Shown in pieces: positions 1 to 5,737 of a stretch of DNA of 6,912 bases. The notes below the pieces were generated by a model, which saw only the letters and a list, made by a program, of their open reading frames with translations, searched no databases and was not told the origin of the DNA. Position numbers and translations under genes: made by a program. Each line of letters begins with the position of its first letter. Position 1 is the first letter of the stretch. The DNA is from CAZVEV01 sp964625865 (GTDB taxonomy: Bacteria > Planctomycetota > Phycisphaerae > SM23-33), in NCBI GenBank assembly GCA_964625865.1, contig CAZVEV010000312.1, positions 1 to 6,912 on the forward strand. The letters are read 5' to 3'.

Positions 1-392
1 GACCGCGCATCTTCAAACCGCCCGATTTACCCCATTTTCACACCGGCGCTGACATTATGTCGTGCCACACCGAAATCAGGGCATGTCGCAGTCGCAGACC
101 CGTACTTCGGGCGCGCTGCTGCGTCACACTTCAGTTCAGTCCTTTCGGGAAGCGCGCTTGCGGTCAGTTCAGACGGCTGAGCCGTCGAAACTACACACCG
201 TCCGACACAGGCCGGCCGGGGCTCACCGGGCGGCCGCAGACTTCTTCCGTGGAAGTCTCGTCAAGACTGCTTCATCCGATTGTCATGCGTTCTACAGACG
301 CACAGGGTGCCTTGAGCGTAGCCGATGTGTGGAATCTACCCACCCTTTCCACTCACGCGGGCTCACGCGCAAGGACCCTCTCTGGGCTCAAT
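1..392 (-). ncRNA. Candidate structured non-coding RNA or long 5' leader, running off the left edge
   Basis: No credible protein gene lies in this stretch. Overlapping + strand frames are Arg/Ser-rich with no recognisable motif, and minus-strand ATGs (such as the one read from base 285 downward) hit stops within a few codons. A near-consensus minus-strand promoter sits just to the right and would start RNA near 389-392. The transcribed strand could fold into many stems: 312-317 with 386-391 (6 bp, closing the first 80 nt), 329-334 with 347-352 (6 bp), 286-290 with 298-302 (5 bp), 238-244 with 252-258 (7 bp), 210-214 with 231-235 (5 bp), 172-177 with 181-186 (6 bp), and 93-97 with 119-123 enclosing 99-102 with 108-111. 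I looked for RNase P, tmRNA, 6S, SRP and rRNA signatures and recognised none. No terminator is visible, so the 3' end is unknown. It could equally be the leader of a gene beyond the edge. Confidence 0.3.
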
Positions 393-397
393 AGAAA

Positions 398-425
398 ATT
401 ATAGGCCTTCGTGAGTTCAGGTCAA
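398..425 (-). promoter_or_regulatory. Strong sigma70-type promoter reading left
   Basis: On the minus strand the -35 box TTGACC (420-425, 5 of 6 consensus) and the -10 box TATAAT (398-403, 6 of 6) are separated by 16 bases. Transcription would start around 389-392. This is by far the best promoter match in the window. A 16-base spacer with a perfect -10 is a pattern seen at stable-RNA promoters. The first protein gene to the right is on the opposite strand, so this promoter serves whatever lies to the left. Confidence 0.6.
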
Positions 426-448
426 GAACTAAATCCCCAACGCCGCAG

Positions 449-457
449 TTTTTTTTT
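449..457 (-). promoter_or_regulatory. A9 tract upstream of the leftward promoter, possible UP element
   Basis: Nine consecutive T on the + strand (A on the minus strand) stand out in otherwise GC-rich DNA. Relative to the predicted minus-strand start they lie near -58 to -66, at or just beyond the usual distal UP-element position. Read on the + strand they do not follow a proper stem, so a terminator is less likely. The UP-element role is inferred from position only. Confidence 0.3.
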
Positions 458-472
458 GCGCCGTGTGAGGGC

Positions 473-502
473 TTGAATGGCCGGGGCAAGCCCGGCTATT
501 AT
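473..502 (+). promoter_or_regulatory. Possible rightward promoter for the hydrolase gene
   Basis: TTGAAT (473-478, 4 of 6) and TATTAT (497-502, 5 of 6) are separated by 18 bases. A start near 509 would leave a leader of about 78 bases before the ATG at 587. The spacer is filled by the palindrome at 480-496. The promoter is divergent from the stronger leftward one; their -35 boxes are about 50 bases apart. Both hexamers are imperfect, so this is tentative. Confidence 0.3.
480..496. repeat. REP-like GC-rich palindrome
   Basis: GCCGGG (480-485) and CCCGGC (491-496) form a perfect 6-bp inverted repeat around a 5-base centre. It resembles the short GCCGGG-n-CCCGGC palindromes scattered between genes in many high-GC genomes, which often show up as spurious short peptides containing AGLAPAI; the minus strand here does read that peptide. 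Only one copy is in the window, so repeat-family membership is inferred. It could instead be an operator, given its place between promoter-like hexamers. Confidence 0.5.
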
Positions 503-574
503 GATGACGCCGATGGGCCGGACGCTCGGCCCGGCCGCCCTCGCCACAACCACCGCCGCCCCACGCCGGTCGGC

Positions 575-579
575 AGGAG
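575..579 (+). promoter_or_regulatory. Shine-Dalgarno site fixing the hydrolase start
   Basis: AGGAG lies 7 bases before the ATG at 587. It supports that ATG over upstream in-frame starts (from 473), whose extra 38 residues are Arg/Pro/Asp-rich and would hide the signal peptide. Confidence 0.7.
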
Positions 580-586
580 TTCCCGA

Positions 587-1918
587 ATGAAGATGACGAC
601 GACCGCACCACTCGCCGCAGTTCTCGTCGGCCTGTGTGTCGCACCGGTCATACCGTCGGCTCTCGCCGCGGAGAAGGACCTGACTCTCCCGCCGGACAGC
701 CACAAGGAAGTGACCACGCGCTACACGGGGTCGCAGGTCTCAAAGTGGGAGACCCAGACGATTGACGGCAAGTCGTACCGCGTCTCACCGCCGATAACGT
801 TCGGACGTCGCGTGGAGATCAACCACTTCCGTATCACGACGCGATACTCGGGTGCGGGCAGCGTTGGGGTGTCCACGGCGAGCACGTCGATCCTGCCAAG
901 GTTCGACAGGGCGCTGAAGTTCAAGCGTCGCCCCGTGACCGTCAGGAACGGCGTGCCGGTGACATTCGTTCATCCCTATCGCAGCGGAGACCACACGTGG
1001 ATCCTGCTCAGCACGACCGGCGCCGTCCGGATCGCGAGCATCACGTTGACGTGTCTGCGCGGCACGGGCACGATCTACGGGCACGAAGCCGGCTCGTTTG
1101 AGTTCGCCTCGGCCACGCTGCCGTTTCGCCTGATGTATCCGCGCAACTACGATCCCAGGAAGTCCTACCCGCTGGTGCTTTCGGTCTCCGGCTCGGGCGG
1201 GGTCGGCAACGACAACAGCCGCAGCATGGAGATGGTCATTCTCGCGCGGTACCTGTTCCTCAACTACTACCACGACAAGGCTGCCGAGTGCTTCAGTCTC
1301 GTGCCCCAGATCCCGTCGCTGAGTACTGTACCGGCGCCGTACTATCCCAAGGGCCGCCGCGGCGCCCCGACGCCAACATACCACCCGGACTGGCCCGCCG
1401 TTAACGAGGGATCGTGGTACACCGACGCCACCCTCGCCCTGATCCAGCGCCTGATCGCTGACCGCCGAGTGAACATCGACCCTGACCGCGTGTACTACAC
1501 GGGCTTCTCATACGGGGGCAAGGCCACCTGGGAGTTCCTCCGGGCCGGGCGGACCGCCTTCGCCGCCGCTCTGTGCGGGGCCGGCTGGCCCATCGGGCGG
1601 GCCTACTCGAACCCCAACGAGGACATGCTCAAGCGCCTCAGGCTCGAGATCAGCCGGCACAAGCACATCCCCGTCTGGATCTTCGCCGGCGAGAAGGACC
1701 CGATGCGATTCGGCAGCCGCGCGATCTTCAAGGAACTGAAAGCCGCCGGCGCCAAGGTTCAGTACCTCGAATGCCCCAGCGCTACACACGTAGCCTCCGC
1801 GGGACGCGCGTGGGGCAGCCGCAAGCACATCGCCTGGCTGTTCACCCAGAACCGCAAGAATAACCCCGCCCCCGCCAAGGACCCCTATCCGGGCGGGGTC
1901 TATCCAGCCGGTCGATGA
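587..1918 (+). CDS. Secreted alpha/beta-hydrolase (esterase or peptidase-like) with extra N-terminal domain
   Basis: The protein has 443 residues. Residues 1-27 look like a Sec signal peptide: Lys2, a hydrophobic stretch, and a likely cut after Ser-Ala-Leu-Ala27. Cys17 is preceded by Leu, so it is not a good lipobox. Residues about 30-185 are rich in Thr, Ser, Val and Arg and look beta-rich; I do not recognise this part. The hydrolase domain follows: an oxyanion-type loop (SVSGSGG, 199-205, with Ser201 where relatives usually have His of HGxG), nucleophile Ser308 in GFSYGG, likely acid Asp371 in GEKDP, and His401 in ATHV. This order matches predicted peptidases and PHB-depolymerase/acetylxylan-esterase-like hydrolases (COG4099-type). 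The substrate is unknown; beside sugar-nucleotide genes, a periplasmic or surface polysaccharide esterase is a reasonable guess. It may be an unrelated neighbour, since about 200 bases separate it from the next gene. The catalytic fold is well supported, the function is not. Confidence 0.85.
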   Translation: MKMTTTAPLAAVLVGLCVAPVIPSALAAEKDLTLPPDSHKEVTTRYTGSQVSKWETQTIDGKSYRVSPPITFGRRVEINHFRITTRYSGAGSVGVSTASTSILPRFDRALKFKRRPVTVRNGVPVTFVHPYRSGDHTWILLSTTGAVRIASITLTCLRGTGTIYGHEAGSFEFASATLPFRLMYPRNYDPRKSYPLVLSVSGSGGVGNDNSRSMEMVILARYLFLNYYHDKAAECFSLVPQIPSLSTVPAPYYPKGRRGAPTPTYHPDWPAVNEGSWYTDATLALIQRLIADRRVNIDPDRVYYTGFSYGGKATWEFLRAGRTAFAAALCGAGWPIGRAYSNPNEDMLKRLRLEISRHKHIPVWIFAGEKDPMRFGSRAIFKELKAAGAKVQYLECPSATHVASAGRAWGSRKHIAWLFTQNRKNNPAPAKDPYPGGVYPAGR

Positions 1919-2025
1919 CCCCCGCGCCGACGGGCCTCACCACGACGTTCAGGCACCAGCGCACTGCTGGGTCGCAACTGACACCGCCAAGCACTACTGG
2001 CGATTCAACCTCACACCCAAGGTGG

Positions 2026-2054
2026 CCGATATGATATAGTCCCGGCCCGATATG
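2026..2054. repeat. Two direct CCGATATG repeats, 21 bp apart, in the dehydrogenase leader
   Basis: CCGATATG occurs at 2026-2033 and again at 2047-2054, start to start 21 bases, about two helical turns. The first copy overlaps a -10-like TATGAT at 2030-2035. No good -35 box lies at normal spacing; TTCAAC at 2004-2009 is 20 bases upstream. The arrangement could be a regulator-binding pair over a promoter, but chance is not excluded for 8-mers. Confidence 0.3.
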
Positions 2055-2058
2055 GGCC
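2044..2058 (+). other. Short hairpin upstream of the nucleotide-sugar dehydrogenase
   Basis: GGCCC (2044-2048) and GGGCC (2054-2058) form a 5-bp stem around GATAT. If the TATGAT at 2030 is a -10 box, the hairpin would be at the very 5' end of the mRNA. No U-tract follows, so it is not a terminator for the upstream gene. The rest of the 1919-2115 gap shows nothing recognisable apart from the Shine-Dalgarno near 2102. Confidence 0.35.
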
Positions 2059-2115
2059 TCGCGGCGTCGTGCCGCTGTCACCGGCCGGGCTGAACACCCT
2101 CGAGGAAAAGTGGAC

Positions 2116-3432
2116 ATGGTCGAGAAACTGGTAAGAGCTATCGAGTCGAAGAAGGCACTGATCGGCGTGGTGGGGCTGGGATACGTCGGCCTGCCCCTGG
2201 TGAGGGAGTTTACGCGGGGCGGCATGACCGTGCTGGGATTCGACGTCGACCCGGCCAAGGTCAAGGCCCTCCACGCCGGGCGAAGCTACATCGACCACAT
2301 CCCGTCGGCGACCGTCAAGGAGATGGTCAAGTCCAAGCTGTTTTCGGGCACGACGGACTTTTCCCGCCTGGGCGAGGCCGACTGCATCCTGATCTGCGTG
2401 CCGACCCCGCTGACAAAGATGCGCGAGCCGGACATGAGCTACGTCGAGGCCACCGCCCGCTCGATCGCCGCGACCCTCCGCAAGGGGCAACTGATCGTGC
2501 TGGAGTCCACAACGTATCCGGGCACGACGAAGGAGGTCATGCTCCCGATCCTCGAAGAGTCCGGCCTGAAGGTGGGCAAGGACTTCTTCCTGGCGTTCAG
2601 CCCCGAGCGCGAAGACCCCGGGCGCAAGGACTACACCACCAAGACGATCCCGAAGGTCGTCGGGGGGCATGACAAGGCGTCGCTGGCGGCGGCGGTGGCC
2701 TGTTACGAGACGGCCCTCGACACCGTCGTGCCGGTCTCGAGCTGCGAGGCCGCCGAGGCGTCCAAGATCCTCGAGAACACCTTTCGCTGCGTGAACATCG
2801 CCCTGGTCAACGAGTTGAAACAGCTCTTTGACCGCATGGGCATCGACGTGTGGGAGGTCATCCGCGCCGCGTCGACCAAGCCGTTCGGCTTCACGCCGTT
2901 TTATCCGGGCCCGGGCCTGGGCGGTCACTGCATCCCCATCGACCCGTTCTACCTCTCGTGGAAGGCCCGCGAGTACGGTATGCAGACGCGGTTTATCGAA
3001 TTGGCCGGCGAGGTCAACGTCGCCATGCCCGAGTGGGTCGTCAACAAGGTCATGTACGCCCTGAACTGGCGCAAGAAGTCGGTCAAGGGCGCCAAGATCC
3101 TCGTGCTGGGCCTGGCCTACAAGCCGGACATCGACGACGTCCGCGAGAGCCCCTCGCTGGAACTGATCGAACTGCTCCAGTACCGCGGGGCCAAGGTCGA
3201 CTACAACGACCCGCTGATCCCCCAGACGCACAAGATGCGCGAGCACGACCTGAAGATGAAGTCCAAGAAGCTCACCGCAAAGATGCTCGCCAGCTACGAC
3301 GCGGTCCTGATCAGCACGAATCACAGCGCCTACGACTACCAGTTCATCGTCGACAACGCCCAACTGGTCATCGACACCCGCAACGCGACCAAGGGCATCC
3401 GCCGCGGCCGCGGGAAGATCGTCCAGGCGTAG
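2116..3432 (+). CDS. wbpA: Nucleotide-sugar dehydrogenase, probably UDP-N-acetylglucosamine 6-dehydrogenase (WbpA type)
   Basis: This is a cytoplasmic NAD-dependent enzyme oxidising C6 of a UDP-sugar to the carboxylate in two steps. At 438 residues it is normal length for the UDP-glucose/GDP-mannose dehydrogenase family. The N-terminal Rossmann motif is GLGYVG (20-25), followed by the ICVPTPL and ESTTYPGTT segments. The central domain has Lys217 and Asn221 (ASKILENTFR), and the catalytic Cys272 lies in GPGLGGHCIPIDPFYLSWK. The C-terminal domain carries GLAYKPDIDDVRESPSLEL. The FSPEREDPGR, LENTFR and DPFYLSWKARE wording matches the WbpA UDP-GlcNAc branch better than UDP-glucose dehydrogenase; UDP-ManNAc dehydrogenase (WecC) is the main alternative. 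The product would be UDP-GlcNAcA, a precursor for acidic surface polysaccharides. GAGGA at 2102-2106 is 9 bases from ATG 2116 and only 3 from the in-frame GTG at 2110, so ATG is preferred; GTG would add two residues. The family is certain, the substrate likely. Confidence 0.9.
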   Translation: MVEKLVRAIESKKALIGVVGLGYVGLPLVREFTRGGMTVLGFDVDPAKVKALHAGRSYIDHIPSATVKEMVKSKLFSGTTDFSRLGEADCILICVPTPLTKMREPDMSYVEATARSIAATLRKGQLIVLESTTYPGTTKEVMLPILEESGLKVGKDFFLAFSPEREDPGRKDYTTKTIPKVVGGHDKASLAAAVACYETALDTVVPVSSCEAAEASKILENTFRCVNIALVNELKQLFDRMGIDVWEVIRAASTKPFGFTPFYPGPGLGGHCIPIDPFYLSWKAREYGMQTRFIELAGEVNVAMPEWVVNKVMYALNWRKKSVKGAKILVLGLAYKPDIDDVRESPSLELIELLQYRGAKVDYNDPLIPQTHKMREHDLKMKSKKLTAKMLASYDAVLISTNHSAYDYQFIVDNAQLVIDTRNATKGIRRGRGKIVQA

Positions 3433-3485
3433 GGCTGCTCCCACATCGCAAGCGGGGGTAACAGTGTGAGGTCTCAGTAGGGCCG

Positions 3486-3514
3486 TTGCAAAACGCGCGG
3501 ACAACAGGTATGGT
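3486..3514 (+). promoter_or_regulatory. Possible promoter for gmd
   Basis: TTGCAA (3486-3491, 4 of 6) and TATGGT (3509-3514, 4 of 6) sit at the ideal 17-base spacing in the 149-base gap before gmd. A start near 3521 leaves a leader of about 60 bases. This agrees with translation from ATG 3582 and not from in-frame starts further upstream. The match is modest. Confidence 0.25.
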
Positions 3515-3581
3515 GCCCGATTATCGGCGGTCGCGACGGTGCGGCCGCCCCGCTTCTTCATCGCACAAGGGTACTGCCTCC

Positions 3582-4604
3582 ATGGGAAAGACGGCGCTGA
3601 TAACGGGTATTACGGGCCAGGACGGGAGCTATCTTGCCGAGTTCCTGCTTGACAAGGGCTACGACGTACACGGGCTTGTCCGCCGGTCGAGTACGTTTGG
3701 CACCGAGCGGATAGACCACATCTACCACGATCCGCATGAAGGGGGGGCGCGGCTATTCCTGCATTACGGTGACCTGACCGACGGGGCCGGGCTGCGACAG
3801 GTCCTGACCTCCTGTCAGCCCGACGAGGTCTACAATCTCGGCGCCCAGTCGCACGTTCGCGTCAGTTTCGACCAGCCGGTCTACACGGTGCAGGCCGACG
3901 CGGTCGGCACGCTGCGCCTGCTCGAGGCCATTCGTGACATCGGCCTGCCCGCGCGATTCTACCAGGCCTCCAGCAGTGAGATGTACGGCAAGGTCGTCGA
4001 GACGCCCCAGAGCGAGACCACACCGTTTTATCCACGCAGCCCTTACGCCTGCGCCAAGCTCTACAGTCACTGGCAGACCGTCAACTATCGCGAGGCCTAC
4101 GGAATGTTCGCCTGCAGCGGGATCCTGTTCAACCACGAGTCCCCGCGCCGCGGCGAGACGTTCGTCACGCGGAAGATCACCCGCGCCGCGACGCGAATCA
4201 AGGAGGGCCTGCAGGACAAGCTGTTCCTGGGCAATCTCGATGCGCAGCGTGATTGGGGCTTCGCGGGCGACTACGTCGAGGCGATGTGGTTGATGCTCCA
4301 GGCCGAGTCGCCCGACGACTACGTCGTTGCTACGGGCGAACTCCACTCGGTGCGAGAGTTCCTCGACGAGGTGTTCGCACGGCTCGACCTGGACTGGCAG
4401 AAGTACGTTGAAATCGACCCGCGATACTTCCGCCCGGCCGAAGTCGACCTGCTGCTTGGCGATGCGAGCAAGGCACGCGAGGTCCTCGGATGGCAGCCGA
4501 AGGTCAAGTTCGGCGACCTGGCGGAAATGATGGTCGAGCACGACTGGCAGATCGCTCGCGAGGAGCACGTGTTGGCTGATCATCGCAGGAAGCACGGGCA
4601 GTAG
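3582..4604 (+). CDS. gmd: GDP-mannose 4,6-dehydratase
   Basis: It converts GDP-D-mannose to GDP-4-keto-6-deoxy-D-mannose in the cytoplasm, the first committed step to GDP-L-fucose. The protein has 340 residues, within the normal range. It is an extended short-chain dehydrogenase: the NADP-binding GITGQDG is at residues 9-15, the NLGAQSHV and SFDQP segments typical of Gmd follow, then Ser131 and Glu133 (SSEMYG), and Tyr155 and Lys159 (YACAK). Ser131 stands where many homologues have Thr, a conservative change. LFNHESPRRGETFVTRKI, QRDWGFAGDYVEAMW and RPAEVDLLLGD are further Gmd signatures. ATG 3582 is chosen because the Rossmann strand begins at residue 3; the in-frame upstream extension (3486-3581) has no Gmd-like sequence. 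The ribosome site is weak (AAGGG at 3567-3571, 10 bases away). Fcl, 86 bases downstream, uses its product. No mannose-supply gene is in view. Confidence 0.96.
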   Translation: MGKTALITGITGQDGSYLAEFLLDKGYDVHGLVRRSSTFGTERIDHIYHDPHEGGARLFLHYGDLTDGAGLRQVLTSCQPDEVYNLGAQSHVRVSFDQPVYTVQADAVGTLRLLEAIRDIGLPARFYQASSSEMYGKVVETPQSETTPFYPRSPYACAKLYSHWQTVNYREAYGMFACSGILFNHESPRRGETFVTRKITRAATRIKEGLQDKLFLGNLDAQRDWGFAGDYVEAMWLMLQAESPDDYVVATGELHSVREFLDEVFARLDLDWQKYVEIDPRYFRPAEVDLLLGDASKAREVLGWQPKVKFGDLAEMMVEHDWQIAREEHVLADHRRKHGQ

Positions 4605-4690
4605 CGAACAAGTGCAGCCGACTGACGCAAGAGGGGCGGATATACCAGGACATGTGCGGCTGACCATGGCAAGAGGAACTGATACTGAAA

Positions 4691-5641
4691 ATGCTTGATC
4701 TGGCGACTGAACGAATCGTGGTGACCGGCGGCGCGGGTTTCCTGGGCAGGCGGCTTCAGCACGCGCTGCAAGACACCGGGGCGAAGCCCGAGAACGTCCT
4801 GGTGCCCCTGATTGAGGACTTCGACCTGACGTGTGAGGGCGACGTGGCACGAATGTATGCCGAAATGTCGCCGACGGTGGTGATTCACCTGGCGGCGGAG
4901 GTTGGCGGCATTGGCGCCAACCAGGCCAGCCCGGGGCGCTTCTTCTACGCGAACATGGCCATGGGGCTGCACCTGATCGAACACGCCCGCCGGGTCGGGC
5001 TCAAGAAGTTCGTGCAGGTGGGCACGATCTGTGCGTACCCCAAGTTCGCCCCCGTGCCGTTCACGGAAGCGGAGCTTTGGAACGGGTATCCCGAGGAGAC
5101 CAACGCACCGTACGGGGTGGCCAAGAAGGCCCTGCTGGTCATGCTCCAGGCGTATCGACAGCAGTACGGACTGAACGGGATATTCCTCCTGCCGGTGAAC
5201 CTGTACGGCCCGGGTGATAACTTCGATCTGCAAACCAGTCACGTGATCCCCGCGCTGATCCGCAAGTTCGTCACGGCCAAGCGGACCGGCAGCGCGTCCG
5301 TCGAGGTCTGGGGCACGGGCGCCGCCAGCAGGGAGTTCTTCTACGTCGACGACTGCGCCCGCGGGCTGGCGATGGCCACCGAAAGGTACGACGACTCTGA
5401 TCCGGTCAATCTCGGTGCCGGCTTTGAGATTACCATCAAGGACCTGGTCGAGAAGATCGGAGCGATGGTCGGGTTCGAAGGTGAGATCGTCTGGGACACC
5501 TCCAAGCCGGACGGCCAGCCCCGCCGCTGCCTGGACACGACTCGGGCGGACGACCGGTTCGGATTCCACGCCGAGGTAAGCTTTGACGAGGGCTTGCGAC
5601 GCACAATCGACTGGTGGACGGCGTGCGGGTCGAGAGAATAG
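4691..5641 (+). CDS. fcl: GDP-L-fucose synthase (3,5-epimerase/4-reductase)
   Basis: This cytoplasmic NADPH enzyme epimerises and reduces the Gmd product to GDP-L-fucose. It has 316 residues, usual for the family. The Rossmann motif GGAGFLG is at 13-19 and HLAAEVGGIGANQ follows, as in GDP-fucose synthases. The catalytic Tyr141 and Lys145 lie in YGVAKK. Cys114 and His184 (SHVIPALIRKF) correspond to the Cys109 and His179 epimerase acid/base residues of E. coli Fcl. Thr112 replaces the usual Ser of GSSC, and the motif reads GTIC; this is conservative and, from memory, common in one bacterial branch of the family. LLPVNLYGPGDNFD is also typical. The nearest Shine-Dalgarno, AGAGGA at 4672-4677, is a long 13 bases from the ATG, but no standard in-frame start lies closer and later starts would cut the NADPH fold. 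An alternative GDP-6-deoxyhexose reductase role is possible but less likely beside gmd. Confidence 0.93.
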   Translation: MLDLATERIVVTGGAGFLGRRLQHALQDTGAKPENVLVPLIEDFDLTCEGDVARMYAEMSPTVVIHLAAEVGGIGANQASPGRFFYANMAMGLHLIEHARRVGLKKFVQVGTICAYPKFAPVPFTEAELWNGYPEETNAPYGVAKKALLVMLQAYRQQYGLNGIFLLPVNLYGPGDNFDLQTSHVIPALIRKFVTAKRTGSASVEVWGTGAASREFFYVDDCARGLAMATERYDDSDPVNLGAGFEITIKDLVEKIGAMVGFEGEIVWDTSKPDGQPRRCLDTTRADDRFGFHAEVSFDEGLRRTIDWWTACGSRE

Positions 5642-5671
5642 TTGCGCATGGAGTTCCAGCTTGCCTAGAAT
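5642..5671 (+). promoter_or_regulatory. Possible weak promoter for cysD
   Basis: TAGAAT at 5666-5671 (5 of 6 to the -10 consensus) follows TTGCGC at 5642-5647 (3 of 6) by 18 bases, directly after the fcl stop. A start near 5678 would place the hairpin at 5686-5703 close to the 5' end of the cysD mRNA. This is weak evidence; cysD may equally be read through from fcl. Confidence 0.25.
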
Positions 5672-5685
5672 AATGACTACGCGTA

Positions 5686-5703
5686 TCCCGAGGAGTCTCG
5701 GGA
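5686..5703 (+). other. Perfect 7-bp hairpin in the cysD leader
   Basis: TCCCGAG (5686-5692) pairs with CTCGGGA (5697-5703) around a GAGT tetraloop, 44 bases after the fcl stop and about 30 before cysD. The sequence after it is not U-rich, so it is not a standard terminator. It may protect the fcl 3' end, act in a cysD leader, or be a protein-binding palindrome. The structure is clear, the role is unknown. Confidence 0.55.
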
Positions 5704-5737
5704 CGACCTTCAACCATGACGGAGCACCCCTAACGTG

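Noticed and set aside
57..404. Two overlapping + strand frames of about 110 codons
   Set aside because: They overlap each other in different frames, are Arg/Ser/Thr-rich without motifs, lack a Shine-Dalgarno, and lie opposite a strong minus-strand promoter.
441..460. T9 run as an intrinsic terminator on the + strand
   Set aside because: No adequate GC stem precedes it (the nearest is a weak 5-bp AGTTC/GAACT at 414-430, 18 bases away), and no + strand gene ends upstream.
473..586. N-terminal extension of the hydrolase from a TTG at 473
   Set aside because: The AGGAG at 575-579 and the signal peptide both point to ATG 587; the extension also runs through the palindrome and promoter-like boxes.
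1880..1900. GACCCC/GGGGTC inverted repeat near the end of the hydrolase gene as a terminator
   Set aside because: It lies inside the coding region, has a 9-base loop and no U-tract.
2011..3561. Minus-strand open frame of 516 codons opposite the nucleotide-sugar dehydrogenase
   Set aside because: It mirrors a strongly conserved + strand gene. The translation is low-complexity (Asp/Arg/Val/Leu-rich) with no motif, as expected opposite GC-rich codon use.
3486..3581. N-terminal extension of Gmd by 32 residues
   Set aside because: It has no similarity to Gmd and is Arg/Ser-rich. The Rossmann strand starts right after ATG 3582, giving the normal family length.
4627..4676. Direct repeat GCAAGAGG at 4627-4634 and 4669-4676 before fcl
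   Set aside because: Both are simply Shine-Dalgarno-like purine-rich stretches; an 8-base repeat in 86 bases of such sequence is not enough to claim a regulatory element.
5021..5040. Thr112 in place of the catalytic Ser of GDP-fucose synthase
   Set aside because: A conservative change; Tyr141, Lys145, Cys114 and His184 are intact, and this motif is, from memory, typical of a bacterial branch, so loss of function is not implied.
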